Assembly (NCBI GenBank): GCA_946479075.1
Contig: CAMLDT010000102.1
Span: 1-12,587 of the forward strand
DNA: 12,587 nt
DNA from: an uncultured Polaromonas sp.
GTDB taxonomy: Bacteria > Pseudomonadota > Gammaproteobacteria > Burkholderiales > Burkholderiaceae
Direction: 5' to 3'
Below are positions 7,270-12,587 of this stretch, piece by piece; positions within the stretch are counted from its first letter, which is position 1, and each line of letters begins with the position of its first letter. The notes below the pieces were generated by a model. The model ran no database searches. It saw nothing but the letters and a program-made list of their open reading frames with translations, and had not been told where the DNA came from. The translations under genes and the position numbers were made by a program.

Positions 7270-7312
7270 TTGAGGGATTCGCTTGCGAAGCGCCGGTCCG
7301 GCGGCGCAGCAC

Positions 7313-8371
7313 TCAGTCGCGCGCGGGCGACGCCACTCCCAGCAGCCTGTGCAGTTTCGGGCTGGTGGTGGTGTACTGAAATGGAATTTTCTGGTCCGGG
7401 AAGATCAGTTCGGCCGCCGCGTAAGCCGCCAGTGTGGCTTCATGAAAACCGCACAGGATCAGTTTCTTCTTGCCGGGGTAGGTGTTGATGTCGCCCACCG
7501 CAAAGATGCCGGGAGCGCTGGTGGAGAATTTTTCGGTATCCACCTGAAGCTGTTTGCGCTCCATCGCCAGACCCCATTGGCTCAGGGGGCCCAGCCGCGG
7601 TGACAGGCCGAGCAGGACGAGCACGCTGTCCACGGGCAAGGCCGCCGTATTTCCGTTCACGTCGGTGATCTGCGCGGCGCTCAGCTGGCCGTCGGCGATG
7701 GTGATGCGGGTGACTTGGCCAACCCGGAAAACCGCGGAGCCGTTCTCACGCGCCGCATCGAAGCGGGCCAGAACCTCCGGCGGCGCCTGCAGCACATCCC
7801 GCCGATGGAGCAGGGTCACGCTTTTGGCCTGGTGCGGACCGGCTTCGGCCAGGCGGGCCGCCCAGTCCACCGCCGCTTCGTCGCCACCCACGATGAGCAG
7901 GTTTTGGCCGGCAAAAAGCCCAGGCTCCGTCACGTGGTGAAACAGCTGCGTGTGTTCGAAGGCATCAAGGCCCTCGATCTTCAGCCGTTTGGGCTGGAAG
8001 GCGCCCACACCGGCGGCGATAACAATGGTTTTGGCAAGAAAGGTCTGGCGGCGCGAGGTTTCGACGAGATACCGCCCATCAGGCTGCCGGTCCACCGTGC
8101 TGACTTCCTGGCCAAGATGGAAAGTTGCACCAAAAGGTTGGATCTGCTCAAGAAGGCTGGCGACCAGCTCCCGGCCGGTGGTGCGCGGCGTGCCGGGAAT
8201 GTCGTAAATCGGTTTGTCCGCATACAGCTCGATGCACTGGCCGCCGGCATGCGGCAACGAATCGATCACGTGGACCTTGATGTCCAGCAGGCCAAGCTGG
8301 AAAACCTGGAACAGGCCCACCGGCCCGGCGCCTATCACGAGCGCATCGGTCTGGATCATTGAACCCAGCAT
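7313..8371 (-). CDS. ferredoxin-NADP reductase, thioredoxin-reductase-like
   Basis: 352-residue FAD enzyme of the thioredoxin-reductase-like FNR class (YumC-type), without the redox CxxC of true thioredoxin reductase. The FAD site GAGPVG is at 14-19 and PHAGGQC follows. A second dinucleotide-binding site reads [14 protein letters not shown] (G162, G163, D164), where related enzymes usually have [25 protein letters not shown] and [14 protein letters not shown] make up the FAD-binding C-terminal part. The ATG at 8371 is chosen because GGGAG (8380-8384) is 8 nt upstream; an ATG at 8386 would overlap this site, and one at 8359 has no such site. It lies 108 bp after fdxA on the same strand, the obvious partner. 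The pair probably exchanges electrons between NADPH and the ferredoxin, likely for the sulfur genes upstream. Confidence 0.9.
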   Translation of the reverse strand: MLGSMIQTDALVIGAGPVGLFQVFQLGLLDIKVHVIDSLPHAGGQCIELYADKPIYDIPGTPRTTGRELVASLLEQIQPFGATFHLGQEVSTVDRQPDGRYLVETSRRQTFLAKTIVIAAGVGAFQPKRLKIEGLDAFEHTQLFHHVTEPGLFAGQNLLIVGGDEAAVDWAARLAEAGPHQAKSVTLLHRRDVLQAPPEVLARFDAARENGSAVFRVGQVTRITIADGQLSAAQITDVNGNTAALPVDSVLVLLGLSPRLGPLSQWGLAMERKQLQVDTEKFSTSAPGIFAVGDINTYPGKKKLILCGFHEATLAAYAAAELIFPDQKIPFQYTTTSPKLHRLLGVASPARD

Positions 8372-8403
8372 ATGTCGATCTCCCATTCAAGAACGCCGCA
8401 GAA

Positions 8404-8466
8404 CTGGCTTTGCCAGGCTGCCAGCGTTGTCCCCTTGAGGGGAGGTGGTGCTACACGAAGTGAGCA
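8404..8466. repeat. three short hairpins between fdxA and the reductase gene
   Basis: CTGGC-TTT-GCCAG (8404-8416), TCCCC-TTGA-GGGGA (8430-8443) and TGCT-(A)-CAC-GAA-GTG-AGCA (8449-8466, one bulged A) stand in a row. None has a T-tract on the minus strand, so they are not good intrinsic terminators. The CCCCTTGAGGGG part resembles, from memory, GC-rich intergenic elements common in Comamonadaceae. They could protect the fdxA 3' end or attenuate read-through. Confidence 0.5.
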
Positions 8467-8479
8467 TCCGGCAGGGGTG

Positions 8480-8809
8480 TTATCTGACCAGCTCGGCCAG
8501 TTTGTTCGGCTTGTCTTTCCACTCTTCAGCATCAGGCAATGCAGGCTTGCGCTTGGTGATGCTTTTCCAGCCCGCGGTCTGGCTCAGCTCGACATTGAGC
8601 TTGATGAAGGCGATCTGGTCAGCCGGCACGTCTTCTTCGGCGTAAATCGCATTGACCGGGCACTCGGGGATGCAGACCGCGCAGTCGATACATTCGTCCG
8701 GATCGATCACTAGCATGTTCGGGCCTTCGCGGAAGCAGTCGACCGGGCAGACATCGACACAGTCGGTGTACTTGCAGCGAATGCAGGATTCGGAAACGAT
8801 GTGAGTCAT
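8480..8809 (-). CDS. fdxA: 7Fe (3Fe-4S/4Fe-4S) ferredoxin FdxA
   Basis: 109-residue cytosolic electron carrier of the Azotobacter FdI type. The cysteine pattern fits one 3Fe-4S cluster (C9, C17, C50) and one 4Fe-4S cluster (C21, C40, C43, C46). C12 and C25 are extra cysteines. The [10 protein letters not shown] and [17 protein letters not shown] segments are characteristic, and the C-terminal extension after residue 55 ([18 protein letters not shown]) matches the long FdxA family of proteobacteria. The ATG at 8809 is the only sensible start; the ribosome-binding site is weak. It lies 87 bp downstream of cysN and 108 bp upstream of the ferredoxin-NADP reductase gene on the same strand. A TAAAAT box at 8842-8847 may give it a promoter of its own. 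Confidence 0.95.
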   Translation of the reverse strand: MTHIVSESCIRCKYTDCVDVCPVDCFREGPNMLVIDPDECIDCAVCIPECPVNAIYAEEDVPADQIAFIKLNVELSQTAGWKSITKRKPALPDAEEWKDKPNKLAELVR

Positions 8810-8841
8810 GTTGTTCTGGCAGGGATCGGTGGAAACCCTTG

Positions 8842-8871
8842 ATTTTAAGAGGATTCCGGAAGGAGGGTGAA
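8842..8871 (-). promoter_or_regulatory. possible promoter for fdxA
   Basis: On the minus strand TAAAAT (8842-8847) is 5 of 6 to the -10 consensus, with TTCACC (8866-8871), 4 of 6 to the -35, at 18-bp spacing. A start near 8835 would give a leader of about 25 nt. A TTCCGGAA palindrome (8854-8861) lies in the spacer. If real, fdxA can be expressed apart from the cys genes. Confidence 0.35.
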
Positions 8872-8896
8872 GTCAGTGTGGGCTGGATGGCCGGGA

Positions 8897-10225
8897 TCAG
8901 CGAATCAGCGCCGCGCCCGAGGTTTTGTTCGACGCAGTGTCCACCAGCACCAGCGAGCCCAGCACCCGTGAACGGGCATAGGGCAGTGTGGCCAGTGCTT
9001 CCTGCAGGGCCAGTTCGACATGGCCGATGGCGTTGGGTGGCAGTTCGCTGGCGTCTTCCTCGGCCAGGGTGTTCACATCGAGCTTGTGCACGATGCGTTT
9101 GACTTTGGCCTTGATCCAGCGATGCCCGTGCAGCGCCCAGTAAACCCGACCCGCGACCAGCGGCTCGTCGTCCATCCAGGCCACGGTGACTGACAGCTCA
9201 CGCGCTGGCTCGAAGCTGTCGTCCGCCAGCAACCAGTCGCCGCGCGAGACGTCCACTTCGCGGTCCAGCACGATGCCGGCGCTGTGGCCGGCCAGCACGG
9301 CGGTCGGCTGGCGCGTGTGGTCCAGCACTTGCGCCACGACGGCGCTTTGGCCGCCCGGCAGCACGGTAACGGTCTGGCCCGGCTGCACGCCGCCGGTGGC
9401 CACGCGGCCCCAGAAGACGCGGCGGCCCTGGGAGGTGTCCGAAGACGAGGAAAATTTCTCGACCCACTGCACCGGAAAGGCAAACGCCTCGGTGGACTCG
9501 GCCGGTGTCGCCGGCAGTTGTTCAAGCAGCTGCAGCAGCGACAGGCCTTCATAGCCGCACCAGCCGGGTTTGGCGTCCACCACGTTGTGGCCCTTGAGCG
9601 CGGACACGGGGACGATGGCCCGGACTGGAATCCCGGCGGCTTTGGCAAAGGCTGTGAGCGCTGCGCTGATGTTTTTGAACGCCAGCGTGGCATCGTCCAC
9701 GGCGTCGAGCTTGTTGACCGTGAACACGATGGACGGAACCCGCAGCAGATTGACCAGCAGCGAATGGCGACGGGTCTGCGGCAGCAGTTCCATGGACGGT
9801 GTCTGCCAGTCCAGCTTGGTCGCGTCCACCAGCACCACAGCGGCGTCGGCACTCGACGCGGCGGTGACCATGTTGCGGGTGTACTGCTCGTGGCCGGGCG
9901 CATCGCCAATGATGAACTTGCGGTGTTCGGTGTTGAAGTAGCGGTAGGCCACGTCGATGGTGATCCCTTGCTCGCGCTCGGCCGACAGGCCGTCGGTCAG
10001 CAAGGCCAGATCGGTTTCGCCGCCGCGCTGCACGCCGGCCAGGTGGTCCTGCAGCACGGCCTTGCTGTCCACCAGCAGGCGGCCGATCAGCGTGCTCTTG
10101 CCGTCATCGACCGAGCCGCAGGTGATGAACTTCAGTGCGGATTTGACATCCGATTGCCCTGAGCCTGTCGAAGGGTTTGGCCGGACTTCGACAAGCTCAG
10201 CCCGAACGGTTGTGTTGGTGTTCAT
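8897..10225 (-). CDS. cysN: sulfate adenylyltransferase subunit 1 (CysN)
   Basis: 442-residue GTPase subunit of ATP sulfurylase; with CysD it forms APS from sulfate and ATP, driven by GTP hydrolysis. The translation-factor-like G domain has GSVDDGKST (37-45), DAPGH (108-112), NKLD (171-174) and SALKG. The beta-barrel domains follow to the C-terminus. There is no fused APS kinase (CysC) domain. The ATG at 10225 shares its A with the cysD TGA (TGATG), so translation is coupled. Residues 6-23 are not CysN-like: they are encoded by a palindromic dispersed repeat (10157-10209) that stays in frame, and recognisable CysN starts at about residue 28 (KSALKFITCG). No other start codon lies between, so the repeat is probably translated. 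Confidence 0.95.
   Translation of the reverse strand: MNTNTTVRAELVEVRPNPSTGSGQSDVKSALKFITCGSVDDGKSTLIGRLLVDSKAVLQDHLAGVQRGGETDLALLTDGLSAEREQGITIDVAYRYFNTEHRKFIIGDAPGHEQYTRNMVTAASSADAAVVLVDATKLDWQTPSMELLPQTRRHSLLVNLLRVPSIVFTVNKLDAVDDATLAFKNISAALTAFAKAAGIPVRAIVPVSALKGHNVVDAKPGWCGYEGLSLLQLLEQLPATPAESTEAFAFPVQWVEKFSSSSDTSQGRRVFWGRVATGGVQPGQTVTVLPGGQSAVVAQVLDHTRQPTAVLAGHSAGIVLDREVDVSRGDWLLADDSFEPARELSVTVAWMDDEPLVAGRVYWALHGHRWIKAKVKRIVHKLDVNTLAEEDASELPPNAIGHVELALQEALATLPYARSRVLGSLVLVDTASNKTSGAALIR
10157..10209. repeat. dispersed palindromic repeat inside the cysN 5' end
   Basis: Arms CTGAGCCTGTCGAAG (10159-10173) and CTTCGACAAGCTCAG (10186-10200) are inverted copies with one mismatch, separated by 12 nt, and followed by CCCGAACGG. 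From memory this is the widespread TTCGACAAGCTCAG...GAACGG element of beta- and gammaproteobacterial genomes, normally intergenic. Here it is read through as residues 6-23 of CysN (RAELVEVRPNPSTGSG), a peptide typical of translated copies of this element. Confidence 0.85.
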
Positions 10226-11157
10226 CAGAAATACCCGTCTTTCTTGCGCTTTTCCATCGAGGCGTCCGAGGTCTTGTCGTCCATGCGCGTGGCGCCGCGT
10301 TCGCTGACGTCGGCGGCCAGGGTTTCAATCACGATCTCGGCAGCGCTGGCGGCCGGGCTGTCCACCGGGCAGGTGCAGGTGATATCGCCCACGGTACGGA
10401 AGCGCACGGTTTTTTCGACCACCTGCTCGCCGTCACGCGCCGGTGTCAGGTCGGTCACCGGCACCAGCAGGCCCTTGCGCTCCACCACTTTGCGCTGGTG
10501 CGCGTAATACAGCGAGGGAAGCGCAATCTGCTCCCGCTCGATGTATTGCCAGACATCCAGTTCGGTCCAGTTGGAGATCGGGAACACGCGGAAATGCTCG
10601 CCGGGTTGCAGCCGGGTGTTGAACAGGGTCCAGAGCTCGGGGCGCTGCGCTTTGGGCTGCCACTGGCCGAAACTGTCGCGGTGCGAAAAGATGCGCTCCT
10701 TGGCGCGGGCTTTTTCCTCGTCACGGCGCGCACCGCCGATCAGTGCGTCAAAGCGGAACTCCTCGATGGCTTCCAGCAGCGTCACCGACTGGTGCACATT
10801 GCGCGACTCGCCGGGGTGCGCCAGGCGCACGGTGCCGCGTTTCATTGAGTCTTCCACGTTGCGAATGATCAGTTCGGCGCCGAGCTCCTTCGCACGCAGG
10901 TCGCGGAAGTCGGTCACTTCGTGAAAATTGTGCCCGGTGTCTATCATCAGCAGCGGGTAGGGGATGCGGCCCACGCCAAAGGCTTTCTCCGCGCACTTGA
11001 GCATCACCAGCGAATCCTTGCCGCCTGAAAACAGCAGGGCCGGGCGTTCGAAGGCGGCGGCTACTTCCCGCAGGATGAAGATGGTTTCCTCTTCCAGCGC
11101 GTCGAGGTGGGCGTTGCTCAGTTTGGCGAGCAGTTCGGGTTCGGCGCGGGCGTTCAT
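10225..11157 (-). CDS. cysD: sulfate adenylyltransferase subunit 2 (CysD)
   Basis: 310-residue catalytic subunit of ATP sulfurylase, an ATP pyrophosphatase-fold enzyme making APS from sulfate and ATP together with CysN. The PP-loop SGGKDS is at 44-49 (LLFSGGKDSLVMLKC). Other family segments are PLLMIDTGHNFHEVTDFRD, ALIGGARRDEEKARAKER, and RVFPISNWTELDVWQYI. Length is normal (about 300). The ATG at 11157 has AAGGA (11167-11171) 9 nt upstream. The start also overlaps, as ATGA, the stop of a tiny upstream frame (11154-11213). The stop overlaps the cysN start by one base. The order cysH-cysD-cysN on one strand indicates an operon. Confidence 0.97.
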   Translation of the reverse strand: MNARAEPELLAKLSNAHLDALEEETIFILREVAAAFERPALLFSGGKDSLVMLKCAEKAFGVGRIPYPLLMIDTGHNFHEVTDFRDLRAKELGAELIIRNVEDSMKRGTVRLAHPGESRNVHQSVTLLEAIEEFRFDALIGGARRDEEKARAKERIFSHRDSFGQWQPKAQRPELWTLFNTRLQPGEHFRVFPISNWTELDVWQYIEREQIALPSLYYAHQRKVVERKGLLVPVTDLTPARDGEQVVEKTVRFRTVGDITCTCPVDSPAASAAEIVIETLAADVSERGATRMDDKTSDASMEKRKKDGYF

Positions 11158-11213
11158 GCGGAGATTTCCTTGATGGGAATGATGCGGGCGTTCATGGGTC
11201 GGCGGTGGAGCAT
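11154..11213 (-). other. tiny ORF ending on the cysD start codon
   Basis: In the 70-bp cysH-cysD gap a frame runs from ATG 11213 (19 codons) or the in-frame ATG 11195 (13 codons, MNARIIPIKEISA) to TGA 11156-11154, which overlaps the cysD ATG as ATGA. The 13 bases CATGAACGCCCGC occur both at the 11195 start and at the cysD start, 38 nt apart, so one start region looks partly duplicated. Neither ATG has a recognisable Shine-Dalgarno, while cysD has its own. It may be a coupling leader, a former cysD start, or chance. Confidence 0.35.
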
Positions 11214-11227
11214 GGGGAAGAGGGCCG

Positions 11228-11848
11228 TCAGTGCGCGAGGTGCAGGCCGCATTCGCGGTTGTCCTCGCCCTTGGTGGGGTCCACGTAGTCGAAATTGTTG
11301 GGCAGGCCGTGGGTCTCGCAGTACTGGTAAAGGTCTCTGGACGACCAGTGCAGCAAAGGCGCGACCTTGATCAGGCCGTCGGGGTTGACGCTGACCGGGT
11401 CCATCTGCGCACGCACGGCGGTGTCGGTGGCGCGCAAGGCGGTGAACCAGACCTGGGGTGCGGTTTCGCGCAGGGCACGGGCAAACGGCTCCAGCTTCAC
11501 TTCGTCGGTGAACGCCGCATGGCGCGGATCGTCCAGCGCCGGGGTGGCGCCTTCCACGGCCTCGCGGTGCGCGCGCGAGCGGCGCGGCAAATAGATCTGC
11601 AGGTTCAGCTTGAGCAGCTTCGTTACTTCGTCGGCAAAGCGGTAAGTGGCTTCGGTGTTGTAGCCGTTGTCCATCCAGACCACGGGCATGCGCGGCTCGG
11701 CGCGTGTCACCATGTGCAGGATGACCGCCTCGAAGGGGCGGAAGTTGGTGGTGACGATGGCGGGTTTGCCGAGGCCCACGGCCCAGCCCACCAGGGCCTG
11801 CGCGTCACGGCCGAGTTCGGCGTTGATTTTTGCAAGATCGAAGCTCAT
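11228..11848 (-). CDS. cysH: APS/PAPS reductase (CysH), cluster-free type
   Basis: 206-residue adenylyl-sulfate reductase family protein that makes sulfite from APS or PAPS using thioredoxin or glutaredoxin. Family segments: WMDNGYNTEATYRF, the arginine-rich PRRSRAHREAVEG, EVKLEPFARAL, APLLHWSSRDLYQYC and the catalytic tail ECGLH (C200) close to the C-terminus. The only other cysteine is C177. The CC...CxxC set that holds the 4Fe-4S cluster of bacterial APS reductases is missing; where it would be expected, the protein reads AAFTDEVKLEP. By family rule this suggests PAPS as substrate, but no APS kinase is visible here. The ATG at 11848 lies 5 bp after the DUF934 stop, so translation is likely coupled. 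Confidence 0.93.
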   Translation of the reverse strand: MSFDLAKINAELGRDAQALVGWAVGLGKPAIVTTNFRPFEAVILHMVTRAEPRMPVVWMDNGYNTEATYRFADEVTKLLKLNLQIYLPRRSRAHREAVEGATPALDDPRHAAFTDEVKLEPFARALRETAPQVWFTALRATDTAVRAQMDPVSVNPDGLIKVAPLLHWSSRDLYQYCETHGLPNNFDYVDPTKGEDNRECGLHLAH

Positions 11849-11853
11849 GGTGT

Positions 11854-12258
11854 TCAGGCCGCAGCCCCTTCCTCGGTTTCCTTGAAATGGGGTAACACAT
11901 CGACGGCATCGCCCTGGTATTTGCCGACGCCGTAGCCCGGGTAGGAAGCCAGCACCCGCTGGGCCGTGACCAGGTCCTGGTCGGCGCGTAACACGGCCAC
12001 GTCAAAACCGCTGCGCTCCATCTGCGCGAGCTGGTCGGCCAGCACGTCGCCGGTGGCGCGGATCTCGCCGGTGAACTCACGGCGGCGGCGCAGCAAAAAA
12101 GCCTGGCTGAAAGCTCGGCCGTCGGTGAACTTGGGAAAGTGCAGGTCGATGCGCGTCACGCCGTCGAGCGAAGGCAGCAGGGGGTCGGCGTCGTTGGGCA
12201 GTACCAGGGTGCTGCCGTCTTCTGCGGCGGTGTGGTCGGTGAAGGCTAGAAGTTTCAT
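11854..12258 (-). CDS. DUF934 protein of the sulfite-reductase operon
   Basis: 134-residue soluble protein of family DUF934, found almost always next to nitrite/sulfite reductase genes and often annotated as probably involved in sulfite reduction; no biochemical activity is known to me. Conserved segments seen here: RIDLHFPKFTDGRAFSQAFL, RRRREFTGEIRATGDVL, DQLAQMERSGFDVAVLR. No cysteine, signal peptide or membrane segment is present, so it is unlikely to bind a metal cluster by cysteines. The ATG at 12258 has GAGGA (12265-12269) at 6-nt spacing, and that site overlaps the stop of the reductase gene. The gene sits 9 bp after the reductase and 5 bp before cysH, so all three should be translated together in fixed proportion. 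Confidence 0.9.
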   Translation of the reverse strand: MKLLAFTDHTAAEDGSTLVLPNDADPLLPSLDGVTRIDLHFPKFTDGRAFSQAFLLRRRREFTGEIRATGDVLADQLAQMERSGFDVAVLRADQDLVTAQRVLASYPGYGVGKYQGDAVDVLPHFKETEEGAAA

Positions 12259-12267
12259 GACAGGTCC

Positions 12268-12587
12268 TCAGGCGGTCACAGCGGCGGCAAAACGCACGCT
12301 GTTGGCGGCGGTCTTGAAGGGATCGATCCCGGTGCGGCGCAGGGTGGCAATAAAGGTTTCGCCGGCTTCGCGCTCCTTGCGGTAGGTGTCCAGCACGGCC
12401 TCAATCGCCTCCGGCACTTCGGCGGCCGAGAACGAGGGGCCGACCACCTTGCCGGGCACGGGCGCGCCGCTCAGCGTGGAGCCGTCCGAGCCGCCCAGCG
12501 TGACCTGGTACCACTCCTTGCCGTCCTTGTCCACGCCCAGGATGCCGATGTGGCCGCTGTGGTGGTGGCCGCAGGAGTTGATGCAGC
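12268..12587 (-). CDS. cysI: nitrite/sulfite reductase, C-terminal part
   Basis: Partial gene: the frame is open from the window end to TGA 12270-12268, leaving 106 residues. The visible start, CINSCGHHHSGHIGILG, contains the CxxxC pair and CGHHH that bind the siroheme-coupled 4Fe-4S cluster in the ferredoxin-type nitrite/sulfite reductase family; the first cysteine pair lies outside. YQVTLGGSDG and a helical C-terminus (AAEVPEAIEAVLDTYRKER) follow. The context (DUF934, cysH, cysD, cysN) argues for six-electron reduction of sulfite to sulfide rather than nitrite reduction. The motif differs from the NADPH-type E. coli CysI, so ferredoxin is a likely donor. The GTG at 12534 is internal, not a start. 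Confidence 0.88.
   Translation of the reverse strand, partial: CINSCGHHHSGHIGILGVDKDGKEWYQVTLGGSDGSTLSGAPVPGKVVGPSFSAAEVPEAIEAVLDTYRKEREAGETFIATLRRTGIDPFKTAANSVRFAAAVTA

Noticed and set aside
7270..7312. A shared terminator between the convergent thiD and reductase genes (CGCCG-GTC-CGGCG).
   Set aside because: The 5-bp stem has no T-tract on either strand; it is not distinguishable from chance in GC-rich DNA.
9284..10162. A 292-codon plus-strand frame opposite cysN.
   Set aside because: The minus strand encodes an unmistakable CysN with all GTPase motifs; this is its shadow.

Overview
The window looks like a chromosomal segment of a GC-rich betaproteobacterium, most likely Burkholderiales and probably Comamonadaceae (Rhodoferax/Polaromonas/Acidovorax-like). 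This rests on gene content (aat-bpt pair, two leuA forms in tandem, cysI-DUF934-cysH-cysD-cysN order) and on dispersed repeats typical of that group (the TTCGACAAGCTCAG palindrome in cysN and a GCTATC...GCGCTTGCTGG element after the PBP7 gene). This is inference; no taxonomic search was possible. I see no insertion sequence, phage gene, CRISPR array or rRNA.

Layout. 1-2340 (+): the end of a long-form 2-isopropylmalate synthase followed 27 bp later by a complete short-form LeuA, the entry step of leucine synthesis. 2341-2534: regulatory gap with a hairpin and a perfect 11-bp inverted repeat around a possible promoter. 2535-3596 (+): a PBP7-type D-Ala-D-Ala endopeptidase. 3639-3700: repeat-derived terminator touching the stop of a convergent IclR-family regulator (3699-4490, -). 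4545-6093 (-): bpt and aat, the two aminoacyl transferases of the bacterial N-degron pathway, 4 bp apart. 6147-6279 (-): tRNA-Asn(GTT) with promoter -10 box and terminator. 6424-7269 (+): thiD (thiamine).

7313-12587 (-): a one-strand block read right to left. It holds a nitrite/sulfite reductase (partial), a DUF934 protein, cysH, cysD, cysN, a 7Fe ferredoxin (fdxA) and a thioredoxin-reductase-like ferredoxin-NADP reductase. Together they can take sulfate to APS (CysDN), on to sulfite (CysH), and then to sulfide. The ferredoxin and its reductase could carry NADPH electrons to the terminal reductase; that link is inferred from position and cofactor type.

Most genes are ordinary housekeeping functions and I do not find a clearly new defence or mobile system. 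The observations most worth checking are the palindromic repeat read in frame as residues 6-23 of CysN, a CysH with only two cysteines next to a CysN without an APS kinase domain, a tiny ORF whose stop overlaps the cysD start, and the inverted repeat upstream of the PBP7 gene.
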